Shown: positions 46,231 to 58,589, numbered from the stretch's first letter. The stretch: DNA of 64,000 nucleotides from Hibiscus mutabilis (GCA_019671005.1 CM033717.1:73143850-73207849), one strand, 5' to 3'. Numbers and translations are program-made. The notes: generated by a model from the sequence alone, not told the origin.

Positions 46231-46240
46231 TATTTATAGT
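46231..46240 (-). promoter_or_regulatory. TATA box, minus strand
   Basis: CTATAAATACCCC on the minus strand, just upstream of the CT-rich leader of the previous entry. Confidence 0.5.
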
Positions 46241-46680
46241 TTGGGTTTATATTTAATAATTAAAATAAATTAATTAATATTTAAAATTTAAATAATATTA
46301 ATAATTAGCGTTTAATTAATAATTAAAGAAATATTTAATATTTGATTAATATTTAAATTATAATTAAAAATTAAAATATATTTATTAATATTTAAATTTA
46401 TATTTAATTAAAAATAAATACAAATCCTAGTTTAAATAAATATTAAATTAAAAATATAATTTAAATAAATATTTTAATTAATATTTAATTAAAATAATAA
46501 TTTAAATATGCAAAATTATTATTATTAATTAAATATTAATTTAAATGTTTTAAGTAAATATTTAATTACAAAAATAATTTAAATTAATATTTAATTAAAA
46601 ATCATAATTTAAATTATTTAAATATAAATTAAAATATTTAATTAAAATTATGGTTTTTAATTAAATATTAATTGGGTTAT
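46241..46680. repeat. Almost pure A/T tract
   Basis: About 430 bp built nearly entirely from ATTTAATTAA/TTTAAATA words with very few G or C. No coding meaning. Confidence 0.8.
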
Positions 46681-47735
46681 GAGTTTAGTTTAAGGATTTG
46701 CATTTTAGGGGTATATGTTTCAATTCAAGTTGTATGTTTGGGGTTATGGCTTATGGCTTATGTATATAGTTTAGTCTTTTAGGGATCTGGGGTTTAAGGG
46801 TTAGGCTTACACTTTAATTATTAGAATTTGCAAGATTTAGGGTTTGAGGTTTGTGGTTAGGGGTATATGTATCAAGTGGAATATTTATGGTTATGGGTTT
46901 AGTTTAGGGTTTTAGGGTTTAAGGGATTAGGCTTCTACTTTAATTATTAGTGATTGTAAGGCTTAGGGGATTGGGCTTCCACTTTAATTATTAGTGAATA
47001 CTGAATAGTGATTGTAATATTTAGGGGTTTATGTTTGGGGTTTAGGGGTAAATGTGTCAAAAGGAATGTTTGGGGTAATGTGATGAGTTTAGGGATTCAT
47101 GTGTTCATGTTTAGGGTTTAAGGGTAAATGTGTCAAAATGAATATTTGTGGTAATGGGACGAGTTTAGGGATTTATGGGTTCATGTTTAGGGTTTAAGGG
47201 TAAATGTGTCTAGTTAATTGTTTGGGATTATAGGATTAGTTTAAGGATTTGGGGGTTAAGATTATGGGATTGGTCTTGCACTTTAATTAGTAGTGATGCT
47301 TGTAAGATTTAGGGTTCTAGTTTAAGGATTCGGGGTAAATGTGTCAAGTGGGGTGTTTTGGGGTAATAGGATTAGTTTAGAGATTAAGGGATTAGGCTTG
47401 CACTCTAATTATTAGTGAATAATGCTTCTAAGATTTAGGGATTTATGTTTGGGGTTTAGGGGTAAATGTTTTAAATGGAATGTTTGGGGTAATGGGATTA
47501 GTTTAGGGATTTAGTGGTTGAGGTCAGGGGTTTAGGAGTATAAACAATACATGTTTAAGTTGAGTGTTTGGAATTGGGGTTATGAGATTAGTTTAGGGAT
47601 TTAGGGATTAGGCTTGTACTTTAATTATTAGTGATTGTAAGATTTAGGAGTTGAGGTTTGAGGTTTATAGGGTAAACGTGTCAAGTTGAGTGTTTGGGGT
47701 TATATGATTAGTTTAGGGATTTGGGGTTTATTTAT
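46681..47735. repeat. Tandem array of long units rich in TTTAGGG
   Basis: Imperfect units of very roughly 150-190 bp recur with the series TTAGGCTTGCACTTTAATTATTAGTG, AAGATTTAGGGGTT, GGTAAATGTGTCAA, GTTTGGGGTTATG, TTAGTTTAGGGATTT. TTTAGGG, the plant telomere unit, appears many times but inside these longer units. Units resume at about 48550-48850. Confidence 0.75.
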
Positions 47736-48549
47736 GTTCATATTAGTCCCTAATTTTTAATCGAATTGACCTTAATTTATTTTAAATTTTCTAATATAGT
47801 CCAATGTTTTAAATATGATGATATTTTTGTTCATTCTAGTCCCTAAAACTTTATTTTTAGCCAAAATTGACTCATATATATTTCTATTTTTGGTAATTTA
47901 GTTGAATAATATTTTTTTTATTATAGTCCCTAAAATTTAATTTTTAGTCAAAATTGCCCCTCATTGATTTATATTTTTGGCAATTTATTCCAATTTATTC
48001 TAGTCCCTAAATTTTAATTTTTAATCCCAATTAACCTTTTTTTTATAATTTAGTCCAAAGTCTTACAAAAGAACAACATCCATTTTTAGGGATTTGGCCC
48101 GCCCAAATCCCAAAGAACGGTCAAGTTGTCACTTGTCAAGTGTCAACCAACCAATCCGGCCAAATCCAATCCAATTCTCATCTTTCAAGTTTCAATTTCA
48201 AATGAAATTGATTAATTGAGTAAACAATTAAGTTAACGGAGGGAAAAATCCCTCATATTTTTAGGGGTTATTTGCACTTTAGGTCATTACTAGTTTATGA
48301 GCTTTACACTTAGGTCTTTTTTATTTTTTATTTTTAATTTGATTCATTTTAGTCCTAATATTAACTTAGTTTCCTTAGACCTTTTACGTTTAGGTTGTTT
48401 TTTAATTAGATCCTCATTCATAAAATTATTTAATAATTAAACCTTTTAAAGGCCCAACTTATTTCAGTTGTACCCAACCCAAAACGACTGATGACGACTC
48501 CAAACGTTTGACGGGTTTTTGAAAACCCAATTTATTTTGGCCCAAAAAG
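47736..48549. repeat. TAGTCCCTAAA-type repeats and unique sequence
   Basis: Until about 48050, units of about 85 bp recur with TCTAGTCCCTAAA, TTTTTAGTCAAAATTG and ATTTTTGGCAATTTA. The remainder to 48549 is less repetitive and includes GCCCGCCCAAATCC and CAACCAACCAATCC. No gene. Confidence 0.55.
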
Positions 48550-48855
48550 ATTTAAGGTTTGAGATTTTGGGTTTAGGGGTTGAGGTTTGGGGTTTATGAG
48601 AATAATATATGTTTCAAGTTGAGTGTTTTAGGTTATAGGATTTGTTTAGGGATTTGAGGATTTGAGGATTAGGCTTGCTCTTTAATTATTAGTGAATGTA
48701 AGATTTACGTGTTGATGTTTGGGGTTTAGGGGTAAATTGTAAATGTGTCATGTTGTGTGCTTGGTTGGGGTTATGAGTTTAGTTTAGGGATTTAGTTTAT
48801 AATTTAATTATTAGTGATTGTAAGATTTAGGGGTTAAGGTTTAAATTTAGGAATT
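48550..48855. repeat. TTTAGGG-rich array, second block
   Basis: The same words as 46681-47735 (TTAGGCTTGCTCTTTAATTATTAGTG, GGTAAATGTGTCA) up to the left border of the Ogre-like LTR at 48856. Confidence 0.7.
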
Positions 48856-51800
48856 CTATAGAGACCTCTTTTATATCTTTTAAAACCATATAGGGTTTCA
48901 TGAGTTCGGTGCTACGGGTTATCCCCAAAATCATTCTTTGGAAATTGGTTTTAAAGGGGATCACTTTTGAAAATCTTCATTCTTTTGAAACTGAAAAAAA
49001 CTTGGAGTCACCACCGGCCACTTGGGTAAGGTAGGCCGGACACCATAGGAAACCAGAGATTCATTATGAAAGGGTTCAGGAGTTGGTTACGCGTGGGGAA
49101 GGATTAGCACCCTATCACGCCCGGGAATCGGTACTTGAATAATTGTTGCTTTCAAATTGATGGAATTTGAATTGAATTTAACTCGGCCTACTTAACTGAA
49201 AATTTGACCTTAATTACATAGGCTTTATCAAATTGGTGGATTTGAATTAATTGGACATTTAATTAATAAGATTGAGGATACTCGGACCATAGATTAAACC
49301 GACATCGAATAAGCCCGACTGCCGTGTTAATTTATGGTTCAATTTTCGTACGTCACATTTATGCATGATGCAAGCAATTAAGATATGATGTAATGATTTT
49401 GCCAAGTTTTAATTATACCTTGAGTCGGTAAGGATTAATTCAAATATTTGGTCAACATCCTTTGAGCTCGGACTGTTACGATGCAAATATTGGAACTAAT
49501 AGATACCTCATTTTTCATGATTTAAATTCATTAGCATGAGAATTAAATGGGCCAAATAATGACAAATAAAATGGATGGCAAACAAAGGCTTAAAGATAAT
49601 CACACAAAAAGCCCACCTAAGGCCTTAACCTAAAAGGCCCAAGTTATGGAAGATCCAATTAGTGATCTAGTTACTAATTAGGTGATTTTAATATTAACCC
49701 TAAATTAATTAACCCTAAAAGGCTAAAAAATCATAACAAATTATGAGTTATCTTGTAACATGATAATTAATTCAATCAATTTTAAACTAGTGTTCCAATA
49801 AGCCAAGAACACTATTTAAAATAAAACCAAGTTAATTAATCATGGTTTTAAATTAAATGTCAATCTAAAGTTGCAATTAATTTTATCCCAAAATTGATTA
49901 AGAAATGTTCAATTAATTTAATGAATTTAACATTTATCCCAATAAGCCCAGGATAAATTTAAATTCAGTAAGTTAATTCGAACCTAAACCTAACTAAGGC
50001 TCTAAAAAAACTAATCCTAAATTAACTTAATTAATTTATAAATCATGCCTCTGTGAGACGAGCACACAATTTAAATTAATTAAATTAATTTACCCTAATT
50101 TAATCTAAAGCCTAACCTAATAAGCCTAAAGCCCAAAACAAAGCAAAGCCCAATCTACCTAAGCTAAACAACCTAAGCCCAAAACATATCAAGGCTCAAA
50201 CTACTATACTAAGCTTACTAAAAGAAACAAACATATAGATATAAATATCACTATATATTCCAAACTAAAAAACATATATTCTATAAAAAAAACTATATTT
50301 AAAAAAAAAAACCTTATATGATATATATATTATATGAAAAAAGGAATCTATATTATATATATATAAAAAAATATATATTTTATATTATAGAAAAACTATA
50401 TGTTATATGTACCATATATAATATGTATTATAAAGTATATATATATATTACATCAAAAATTATAAGAACTATATATTATACTATTCATTACATTCATAAA
50501 CTACATATTATAACATACATAATAAACATAACAGATACATGCATATCAAGCCGCATAAAACATATATCAACAAGAAATTAGAAGTGTAAACACCAAAAAA
50601 ACAGGACTGGAATGCAAAAGAAGCAAATATTACAACAAAAATTAAACATGTATAAAAAAGGGCGATATGGCAAGGATTTCGCAGGTCCAAGGACTGCGAA
50701 TATAAATAATAAAGGCGGAATGGCTTAATGGGCGTAATTATCCCACGTGGAGGGACCTATAAAGGGATTTACCCATGCAGAAGGATCGCGGGCGCAATTA
50801 GGTTAGGGGCGGAGGGATTTATAAAGCAATTAAACCAATTTAAAAAAAGAAGATGGTATAAAACTTTCTTTTCTTGGCTGGATATCGACTCTTTTGGCCA
50901 CCTTCAGAACTGAGTTCTCTTAACACTCCCCCAATTCTCCTTTTTTTGCTCTGCTAGGGTTTAGCCAAACCCAGAAAACGTTGCAAGCCACCGCGTCGGC
51001 TGCCACTTGTTGGCGATCGGCGAACCCAAAACTTACGCTAGAGTACTCGTCTCCTTCTCCAAAACACTAATCCGAACACCGATTACCAAAATAACGAGTC
51101 CTTTTTTACTTAGATCCAACAACCAGAGACTAAAACTCACTTTTAAAACCTCTCCCCAGCTCTTGTGTCCTCACTGGCTCACCATGCATGGCCTCGAGGA
51201 GGCCAAGAGGTTTATCGTCGATGAGGAAGAACGACAATCACGGAGGGAGGTGAATCAACACCAAGAGAGATGAACTGACGGGGGTAAAGTCTAAACCCTA
51301 AAACTTTATGCTTTTTTATACTTCAAAGTGAAAAAGAATAAATAGAAGATGAGAGATACCTCTGAATCTTGAGGCCTTGTTTCTATTGATTTGAATCTTT
51401 CCCCGTTAGAACTTAAGGTTACAATTGTTTGGCTTTCATTTTATATATAACTGAGATGTTACCATTGATTAAAAGCAAAGGAAAACAAAACCCTAAAATC
51501 CCTATTGGTTGCCCTTCTTTTTTGTTCTTATTCATCTGCATTTTTGTGTGTTGTTATAATACATTCTTTTTTGGCTGCTTGTGTGCATGTGAGTCTCTGG
51601 TACGGTGGCTGGTAGAGGAGGGTTGTTGCAAATCCTTGGAGGGGACCATTCAACGTGGCGTGGAGCTGGAGAGTCGAGCGCGTGAGGCAGGTGATTGATC
51701 GCGCGTGGATCGCACGTGCCCGAGATGTGATCTTTGCCATTCATTCTATTCCCAATCCGATGGCCATGAGTGTTGCAGCGCGGCATCAAAGAGGGAGCAG

Positions 51801-52070
51801 CTAGGGTTTCTTCTGTTCAGGCAATCTAGACCGTTTGATTGCTTCAAGATCGGATGACTGCTGCACAAGAATTAAGAGATTAGGGTTCTTGTGTAATTGG
51901 GCTTAGTTAATAGGGCCTAACGGGCCCCTATGTAATATATTTATGTTTTTGGGTTTTTAAATGGACTATATATACCAATGGACTGTTATATTAATAAAAT
52001 GGGCTTTTATTTATGTATTTTGGATTGATAATAAATATATTGGACTATTCTTTCATTGGACCATAAGCAC
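48856..52070 (-). repeat. 3' LTR of the second Ogre/Tat-like element
   Basis: The left border is CTATAGAGACC (compare CTATAGCGATC at 59670). It is collinear with 59670-62522 at about 90% identity by eye, including GCTACGGGTTATCCCC, GGAGTC(A/G)CCACCGGCCACTT, ATCACGCCCGGGAATCGG and GACGAGCACAC. About 550 bp beyond the truncation point of the other copy extend its U3 (GGGCTTAGTTAATAGGGCC, AAATGGACTATATATACC). The right border is not precise. No gene; short frames are chance. Confidence 0.75.
51440..51449 (-). promoter_or_regulatory. TATA box in the Ogre-like 3' LTR
   Basis: TATATATAAA on the minus strand. The equivalent site in the other LTR is 62261-62270. Downstream are CTTAAGTTCTAACGGGG and a GGTATCTCTCATC donor-like site. 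Confidence 0.5.
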
Positions 52071-52085
52071 TAATTTTGTCCTACT

Positions 52086-54090
52086 TCCATGTCGGGCGAT
52101 TTGCTCTTCCAGAATGGCAGCGAGAAAATCCAAATAACCTATTTTCCCGAAGTGGCGAAAACAACTGGGTAGCATTGGAATGTCCTTCCGAAGCGGCAAT
52201 GAACAGACCAGTTAGCAAACGACTCATTTCTTTGAAGCCCAAAAACTTGTTGCATGTTTTTAATGCAACGCAAACGGTGCAAGTATACACGTCGCAAGTA
52301 ATAAAGTGATATGATAAGTATCGAGTATCGTCTCCACAGAGATTGGTTTGGGCCACTTTGCTTAAGTTATTGTGTTGAAAATAAATAGATTGATAGCGAT
52401 GAATATCAAGTAAAATAAGCTAAACAAAATAACAAAAATAGAAAGGAGTGATCGATTTAAGAGAGTAGGTCGGGTTATTGTGAGTTGTGGAGTGATAGTT
52501 GAATGGACCGTCGTGGTAATTGAATGCTGGAGTAGTTCAATCGCTCATCAATTGAATCCAATCGGATTGCCTAGGAAATTGGGAATGGAGCGATTGCCTG
52601 GTCAATTGGGCGATAACCTTCAAAGTTCAGCGAAGCGTTCTTCAATGGTTTTTCGTTATCCCTAACTCGAAACACTGTAATTGTGCATGCATTGATAATA
52701 CATCCCTGCTTGAACCAGGGTGGACAACAACCTATCTTGCACTCCTTTTAGCCGTTGAAATTCGCAACTTATTCCTAAGTCAAATTAGTCTTCACCATCG
52801 ATTGGTTGAATAAAGACCATGCTCATTCGTTTCTTGAATCTAACTCTCCCGATATTAGATAAATTGATGAATTCATGAGATCATCTTCCAATTTACTCGC
52901 AAAATTAAGAACCACGGATGAACAAACTTTGAATTAAAATTGCAAACTCAAATACCTAAACAAATCCAATCGTTCTCACAACTACAAAAACACAATAACC
53001 TAAAACAATTTACATCAATTCATGGCTGGGTTTGAAATATATACAAAGGAAAAACTCCCAGCCATGAATCAAATGAAATAAAGAAGAAAAATATGTCGAA
53101 CAACCCTTAGCTTTCTCTCTCAAGTCGAACTCTCTTGAAGTTGGCGGCTAGTCTTCTTATTTATAGGAGATGGCTAGGTCAAAGTCTTTTTTGAGGGGGA
53201 AGTTAAGTTGGAATTAAATAGAATAAAAGAAATAAATCTCTTTTATTATTATATTTTTATTCCTCCAAAAAATCCTCCTAAAACTCTTGGAACTTAATCT
53301 CATTTTGATATCTAATTCTTCTAGGATTTATCCTCGTAACTAACTCGAATTAATTGGATTTATCCAACAAAATCGACAGCTCCCTTCTTCTTGTCGTCAA
53401 TTGCCTCGGTAATTTCCTACTTGCTTGGGCAATTAGATCCTGCACACACAAAAGCACATACCAGCAGTACCTTTTTCCACAAAATCAACCAAATTATGAA
53501 ATCAAGTATGACGGTGAAGGAAATCATTAAAACATGCATGAATGCCTAATAATACAACTAAAATGAGCCTAACTCTAACAATAATATGAGTAAAAGGGGT
53601 CATAAAAATAGTACTTTTGAACACTTATCAGCAACGAACGAATCCAAATAACTTTGCTTTCCCGAAATGGCAGAAAACAAACGGGTGGCGTTGGAATGTC
53701 TTTTCAAAACGGCAATAGACAAGCCAACTAACCTTCAAACAACTCATTATTCCGAAACGACATTGAATGAATCCAAATAACTTTGCTTTCCGAAGCGGTA
53801 GAAAGCAAACTGGGTGGCACTGGGATGTCTTTCCGAAACGGCAACAGACAAGCCAACTAACCTTTAAACGACTTATTCTTCCGAAACGGTAATGAATAAA
53901 TACAGATAACTTTGCTTTCCTGAAATGACAGAAAAAAATGAGTGGTGCTGGCATGTCCTTCCGAAACGGCAGCAGACGAGCCAACTAACCTTCAAACGAC
54001 TTATTCTTCCCAAACGGCAGTGAATGAATCCAAATAACTTTGCTTTCTCGAAATGGCAGAAAACAAAACCGACGAAGACGACAAGTTCCT
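52086..54090. repeat. 129-bp tandem repeat array, split by an Athila-type solo LTR
   Basis: Units start AATCCAAATAACTTTGCTTTCC and include TTCCGAAACGGCA and GCCAACTAACC(T)TTCAAACGAC. Starts at 53641, 53770, 53899 and 54027 give periods 129, 129, 128. A diverged unit lies at about 52120-52247, left of the solo LTR, and decayed pieces continue right to about 54290. Such arrays are known in the 3' untranslated region of Tat/Ogre elements. Confidence 0.85.
52248..53630 (-). mobile_element. Solo LTR of an Athila-type element
   Basis: The sequence is the reverse complement of a relative of the LTR at 1339-2893: it ends GTACTTTTGAACACTTATCA (inverse of TGATAAGTGTTCAAAAGTAC) and begins with TGTTGC, then GCAAGTATACACGTCGCAAG and ATCGTCTCCACAG as in that LTR read inversely. 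The middle differs clearly. No internal region adjoins it, so it is a solo LTR left by recombination. A 5-bp target duplication is not evident (AAACT versus GCAAC). Confidence 0.85.
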
Positions 54091-54514
54091 AGCGAACAAA
54101 ACAAATGTCCTCGAATGGTAGATGATCTTGTTTTCTGAAGTGGAAGAAACAAGACCAAACAAAGATGACATGTTCTGCCAAAGCAATAGTGAACGGATTG
54201 ATGCGTTCCTCCGAAGCAGTAGTGAACAGATGGATACGTTCTTCTGAGTCGGTAGTGAACAAACCAGATAGCAACCGTTCAAACTAAGATTCCAATCTTC
54301 TTAGGCATGGATGAATGAGCTTTCTAAGTTTATTGCTGGAAAATTCTTGAGCTATGGGTATTTATGTCTTTTACTCTGAAATCTTGATGTGGCGAGTTTT
54401 GAAATCTCTCGCCTGAAATCATTGAGCTTTGAGTATCTGCCTCCTTTGCTCTGAAGTCTTTGAAGCTGCAGACATTTCGATTTTGAAACCAGAAAACCAA
54501 CGATTTTTTTGGAA

Positions 54515-54735
54515 AACATCCTAAAGGATGAATTGAATTGAAAAAATGTGTTTTAAGGAAAATATTCTTTATGAAGGATAGAATTGAGAAATTTTAAATT
54601 TTGAGAAAAACATCCTTTTAGAAGGATAAAATTAAGAAATTTTGAATTTTAAGAAAAACATCATTTTGGAAAGATAGGATTGAGAAATTTGGAATTTAAG
54701 AAAAACATCATTTTGGAAGGATAGAATTGAGATAG
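54515..54735. repeat. ~57-bp tandem repeat
   Basis: About four units of AAGGATAGAATTGAGAAATT then TTTGAATTTTAAGAAAAACATC. Confidence 0.8.
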
Positions 54736-56290
54736 GAAGACTTTTAGAAATCTTGACTATGCAAGTCAAAGGATTCTTGATTTTGTAAGATCTACTTCTT
54801 CTCTTGTGAAGTTGTTAACCCCTCATTTTGTCAATCTTCAAAAGTCTATTTAAAGTAAACAATATGCTATGATGATATGGGTCAGCATGCCCCCTACATA
54901 AGGATGTCTAGCTATCAATGGTGCATGAGCATATTTCATGATACAAAAGGTGCATGCGTTCATGAGAATGCATGGATGCATGAGTTTAGCTTCTCTTCAT
55001 TTTCTAGAACCGCTGGTCGTCATCTTGGGACTATAATCTCTCATTAATCTCATGTCAGACAAAACTTTGCCCCCAAACTTGTGTTGCTCATTCCTCAAGT
55101 CAGGTGACCTTGGTCGCAATCAGAATTTTTAACCTAGTTCTTTCAAGCCTGGCGCCATCTTTCATTTGTTCTAGATTCTTAGGTAAAAGGCCCTTGTTGC
55201 CTCCCCGGACAATGACACCCCATTATGGCACACTCACATCAAAGATTCTTCGCCATCCCTCACCTCATAGTGCCCCTATACTTTGGGTTTCACTGGTGCA
55301 TCTATCTTCGAAGTAATATAGAGAAATACCTTTATGTAAAATATGTCAATTTTCTGGTTGTCATTCTAATGAAGAATGCCTTTTAGATTAACAGACAGAA
55401 CCTCGAAATCAATATTTAATTGAAAGAAAAAATGGAATAGGATGAACCGAATATCAAATGCAAGAGCGTCTTAGAGTCAACTTTTGAATGTTGAGGCAAT
55501 GTTTGAAGTTGTGAAACTCCTCCCAAATCGCTCGGTTCATCCTCCTGATTATGGTATTTGCTTGATCTGTTCGAATATTGTTCCTTCTAGTTCTCATTAT
55601 CTTTCTTCATCTATAAATATGTTCAAGCTCTTCGACTTTTTTAGCCCATGGAGCGGGAAAATGGCACTCTAAGAACTTTAAATGTAAGAATGTGTTTCTG
55701 ATTGTAATCAATATTACGTCAGTGTCCTCAAGGATTCATTTATGATGATATGGTATTGAACAGGTGAAGTAGAGCTCCTTATTACATTTGTTCTCCTCCC
55801 ACAGCTCCATCAGGATGCCCCAAGATTTATTCAATTCGTTCATTCATTTCTCTCTTCCTAGGGGAATTCAACTCATCATAGTCCTTTGTCTTAGGAATAA
55901 TGATGAAGTATACAACAATACCCCGAGTTACTCGGCATAGTCACGATTTGAAAATTTACTCATATAGCCAAGGTTTTTGACTCTATTAGAGTAAGTGGAG
56001 CAAAGAATCCTTATTTAGCCTTCTCGCTATAGCAGAGTACCCTTCTGATTTTTTTTCTTTTTTCCTTAAAAGCATGTTCAAGCGACTCTATTAGGCTCTT
56101 CTAGGAGATTTCCTTATCATCGAACATCATCGAAGGAATAATAATATTGCTTCTCACACTATACCGACTAGAGTAGACTGAGGGGAAATCATGCTTCATC
56201 GTTATCACAACATTCGATCGATATCTTTCATTAGAATCAATGGCACATCATGCATGTGATATTCGAGGACCTACGGGGGTAAGAAAGGGA

Positions 56291-56308
56291 TATATATATA
56301 TATATATA
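56291..56308. repeat. (TA)n microsatellite
   Basis: Nine TA units in GGGATATATATA...ATAATTCC. Confidence 0.9.
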
Positions 56309-56539
56309 ATTCCAAGGTCATTGTATGTTAAGTAAAATACATTTTTCATTAGAAAGAAAATTCGCAAACATAACATATGCCCTTACAAAAAGATCATTGC
56401 TATCTTCAGGAAAATGATAGAAACGTTGGTTCCATGCATTACTTCAAGAGAAAATGCAACATGAAAGGAAACTTAAACACATGAACTCCTAAAAACTCGG
56501 GAAACAATACCTCCCAAAAGTTTTGTTCATTATTCCTTC

Positions 56540-58589
56540 TTTTCAAAACTTCAACAGATCGTTCTCAATCAGTCCCTAAATTTTGTTTTTTAGTGCCCTG
56601 TAATTCTTCATGGCGTGGTTCGTACTTCCCACATGGTAGTCACACATGGCATTAACATCATAACCATTTGGATAGGGAGGATCCTTTGGTTTGGACTGAA
56701 CCAGAGTTAGAAATTTCTTCTGAATAAACATTGTGAGCAGATCTGTGTATGGCATAGGGACCGAATGAAGAACCCTTGAGGGCTTTGCAGACCATGATGA
56801 TTGATTACGAAAGCGGCCATGAGGTTGATTGTTTGGGTGTTAACCCACCATATGAACCTGAGAGTCATGCCTCTTGTGGGCGGTTGTGCTATAGGGGTCC
56901 ATTATCTTTTCCTTCTTGATAGCATCTTTAATACGCTCTTCCGTCATAACCATATTTGGGTTATTGATCAAACGATCATACAAGACTCATCGTAGAGTAT
57001 CTACAAACATGGGAATAATTTCATTTTCTCAAATTTGGGGCCGAACTTGAGCCGCCACGTCTCGCCAACGCTAGGCATACTCTCGGAAGCTCTCATTGTG
57101 CTTTTGTTCCAAACTTTGTAGCAAGAGCCGATTAGGGACCATATCATTAATGTGCTTATATTGATCTATGAAAGCTTGGGCCAAATCTTTCTAAGATTTG
57201 ATTTGGGCACGAGTTAACTGATGAACCTGAGAGTCATGCCTCTTGTGGGCGGTTGTGCTGTAGGGGTCCATTATCTTTTCCTTCTTAATAGCATCTTTAA
57301 TACGCTCTTCCGTCATAACCATATTCGTAAAGCTGCTGATAGGGTTACTGATCAAACGATCATACAAGACTCTTCGTAGAGTGTCTACAAACATGGGAAT
57401 GATTTCATTTTCTTGAGTTGAGGGTCGAACTTGAGCCGCAACGTCTCGCCAATACTGGGCACACTCTCGGAAGCTCTCATTGTGCTTTTGTTCCAAACTT
57501 TGTAGTAAGAGCCAATTAGAGACCATATCATTTATGTGCTTATATTGATCTATGAAAGCTTGGGCCAAATCTTTCTAAGATTTGATTTGGGCCAAATCTT
57601 GATAGCATATTTAATACGCTCTTCCGTCATAACCATATCTGTAAAGCTGCTGATAGGATTACTGATCAAACGATCATACAAGACTCATCGTAGAGTGTCT
57701 ACAAACATGGGAATGGTTTTATTTTCTCGAATTGGGGGATGAACTTGAGCCGTCACGTCTTGCCAATGCTGGGCATACTCTCGGAAGTTCTCATTGTGCT
57801 TTTGTTCCAAACTTTGTAGCAAGAGCCGATTAGGGACCATATCATTTATGTGCTTATATTGAGCTATGAAAGCTTGGGCCAAATCATTCTAAGATTTGAT
57901 TTGGGCATAAGTTAACTGATTGTACCACATCATAGCGAGCCCCGCTAGGCTATCTTGGAAGCAGTGAATTAGAAGCTTCTCGTTGCTAATGAACCCGACC
58001 ATCTTTCGGCAAAACATGATTATATGTGTAGTGGGGCAAGCCCCCCATCAAACTTTTCAAAATTCAGAGTCTTGAACTTGTATGAGATTACCACATCCAG
58101 GACTAAACCGAGCTCTCTACCATTCAGTCTGTAAGAACCTTCTTTATCTTCCATTATTTGAAATTTCTCCTCGAGATCCTTCCGGGTGTCCTTCAATTGC
58201 TTTTAGAACTCAACCTTCACTTGGTTCAACTTTTCCAACTCATCAAAATCCAGAATACTACATTCGACATCGTCAATGTTTCCAAAGGACATGTCTGGTT
58301 GAGCATGGGCAAAGACGCCAGCCTAATGAGCAGAAGATGCCCCTTGGGGAGGGTTAGATGAGGGATTGATAACAAGAGGGCCCTTAAAGGTTAGGGCCTC
58401 CAAACGGTCTCCCGAGACTTGGGTTGGGTTTTCAACAACATCTTTCCCTCTTAAGCATGATTGCATTAACTGAGAGATCTCTTTCATCATATCTTGTTGA
58501 GACTTGATAATGGTATCCCTTAACTCTTTCTGGTTTCGCTCCAACTGACCTCTCAAATTGTCTTGTAGCTTAGCAAAACTTTCCTCCAT
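56540..58589 (-). pseudogene. gag: Ogre/Tat-like gag with internal triplication
   Basis: From the Met at 58589 the protein starts MEESFAKLQDNLRGQLERNQ and continues through the same blocks as the gag at 1-659, to a retrotransposon gag core (MAQAFIDQYKHINDMVSNWL, LEQKHNESFRECAQYWRDVA, IPMFVDTLRRVLYDRL, MTEERIKDAIKKEKIMDPYS). That core is present three times in tandem: 57910-57590, 57590-57191 and 57185-56800. The end (about 56790-56590) has a zinc-finger-like CDYHVGSTNHAMKNYRALKN, with Tyr-Arg where related elements have a Cys. Stops and frameshifts separate the copies, so no complete Gag is encoded. Confidence 0.8.
56800..57910. repeat. Tandem triplication inside gag
   Basis: GAACCTGAGAGTCATGCCTC begins at 56854 and again at 57223 (period 369). 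The third copy lacks about 55 bp at this place and aligns with an offset of 314. All copies contain TCCGTCATAACCATAT and GTGTCTACAAACATGGGAAT-like blocks. Confidence 0.9.

Larger units (their letters stand above)
44880..46240 (-). other. Minus-strand promoter-and-leader-like segment without recognised CDS
   Basis: On the minus strand a TATA box (46231-46240) is followed by a CT-rich leader (CTTTCTCTCTCACTCTCATC), several GTAAGT donor-like sites (near 45912) and a pyrimidine tract plus TTGTAGGG acceptor-like site near 44957. This looks like the 5' part of a pol II transcription unit. No protein motif was found. It could be the leader of a decayed or non-autonomous LTR element or a long non-coding RNA. 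It contains a 221-bp direct duplication (units from 44991 and 45212). Confidence 0.4.
54291..56539 (-). other. 3' internal region of the second Ogre-like element, no coding recognised
   Basis: Contains a ~57-bp tandem repeat (54515-54735), mixed-composition sequence with CATGCATGCATGAG-like words (54900-55000), and unrecognised stretches up to a (TA)n run at 56291-56308. Short frames, for example 55104-55316 and 55484-55672 on the plus strand, show no domain. This interval should hold pol in an autonomous element; I see no RT or integrase motif. Confidence 0.5.

Noticed and set aside
46681..48855. True interstitial telomere array
   Set aside because: TTTAGGG is not in perfect tandem; it is embedded in much longer units.
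50318..50690. Tyr/Ile-rich open frames
   Set aside because: They are translations of the (TA)-rich middle of the Ogre-like LTR.
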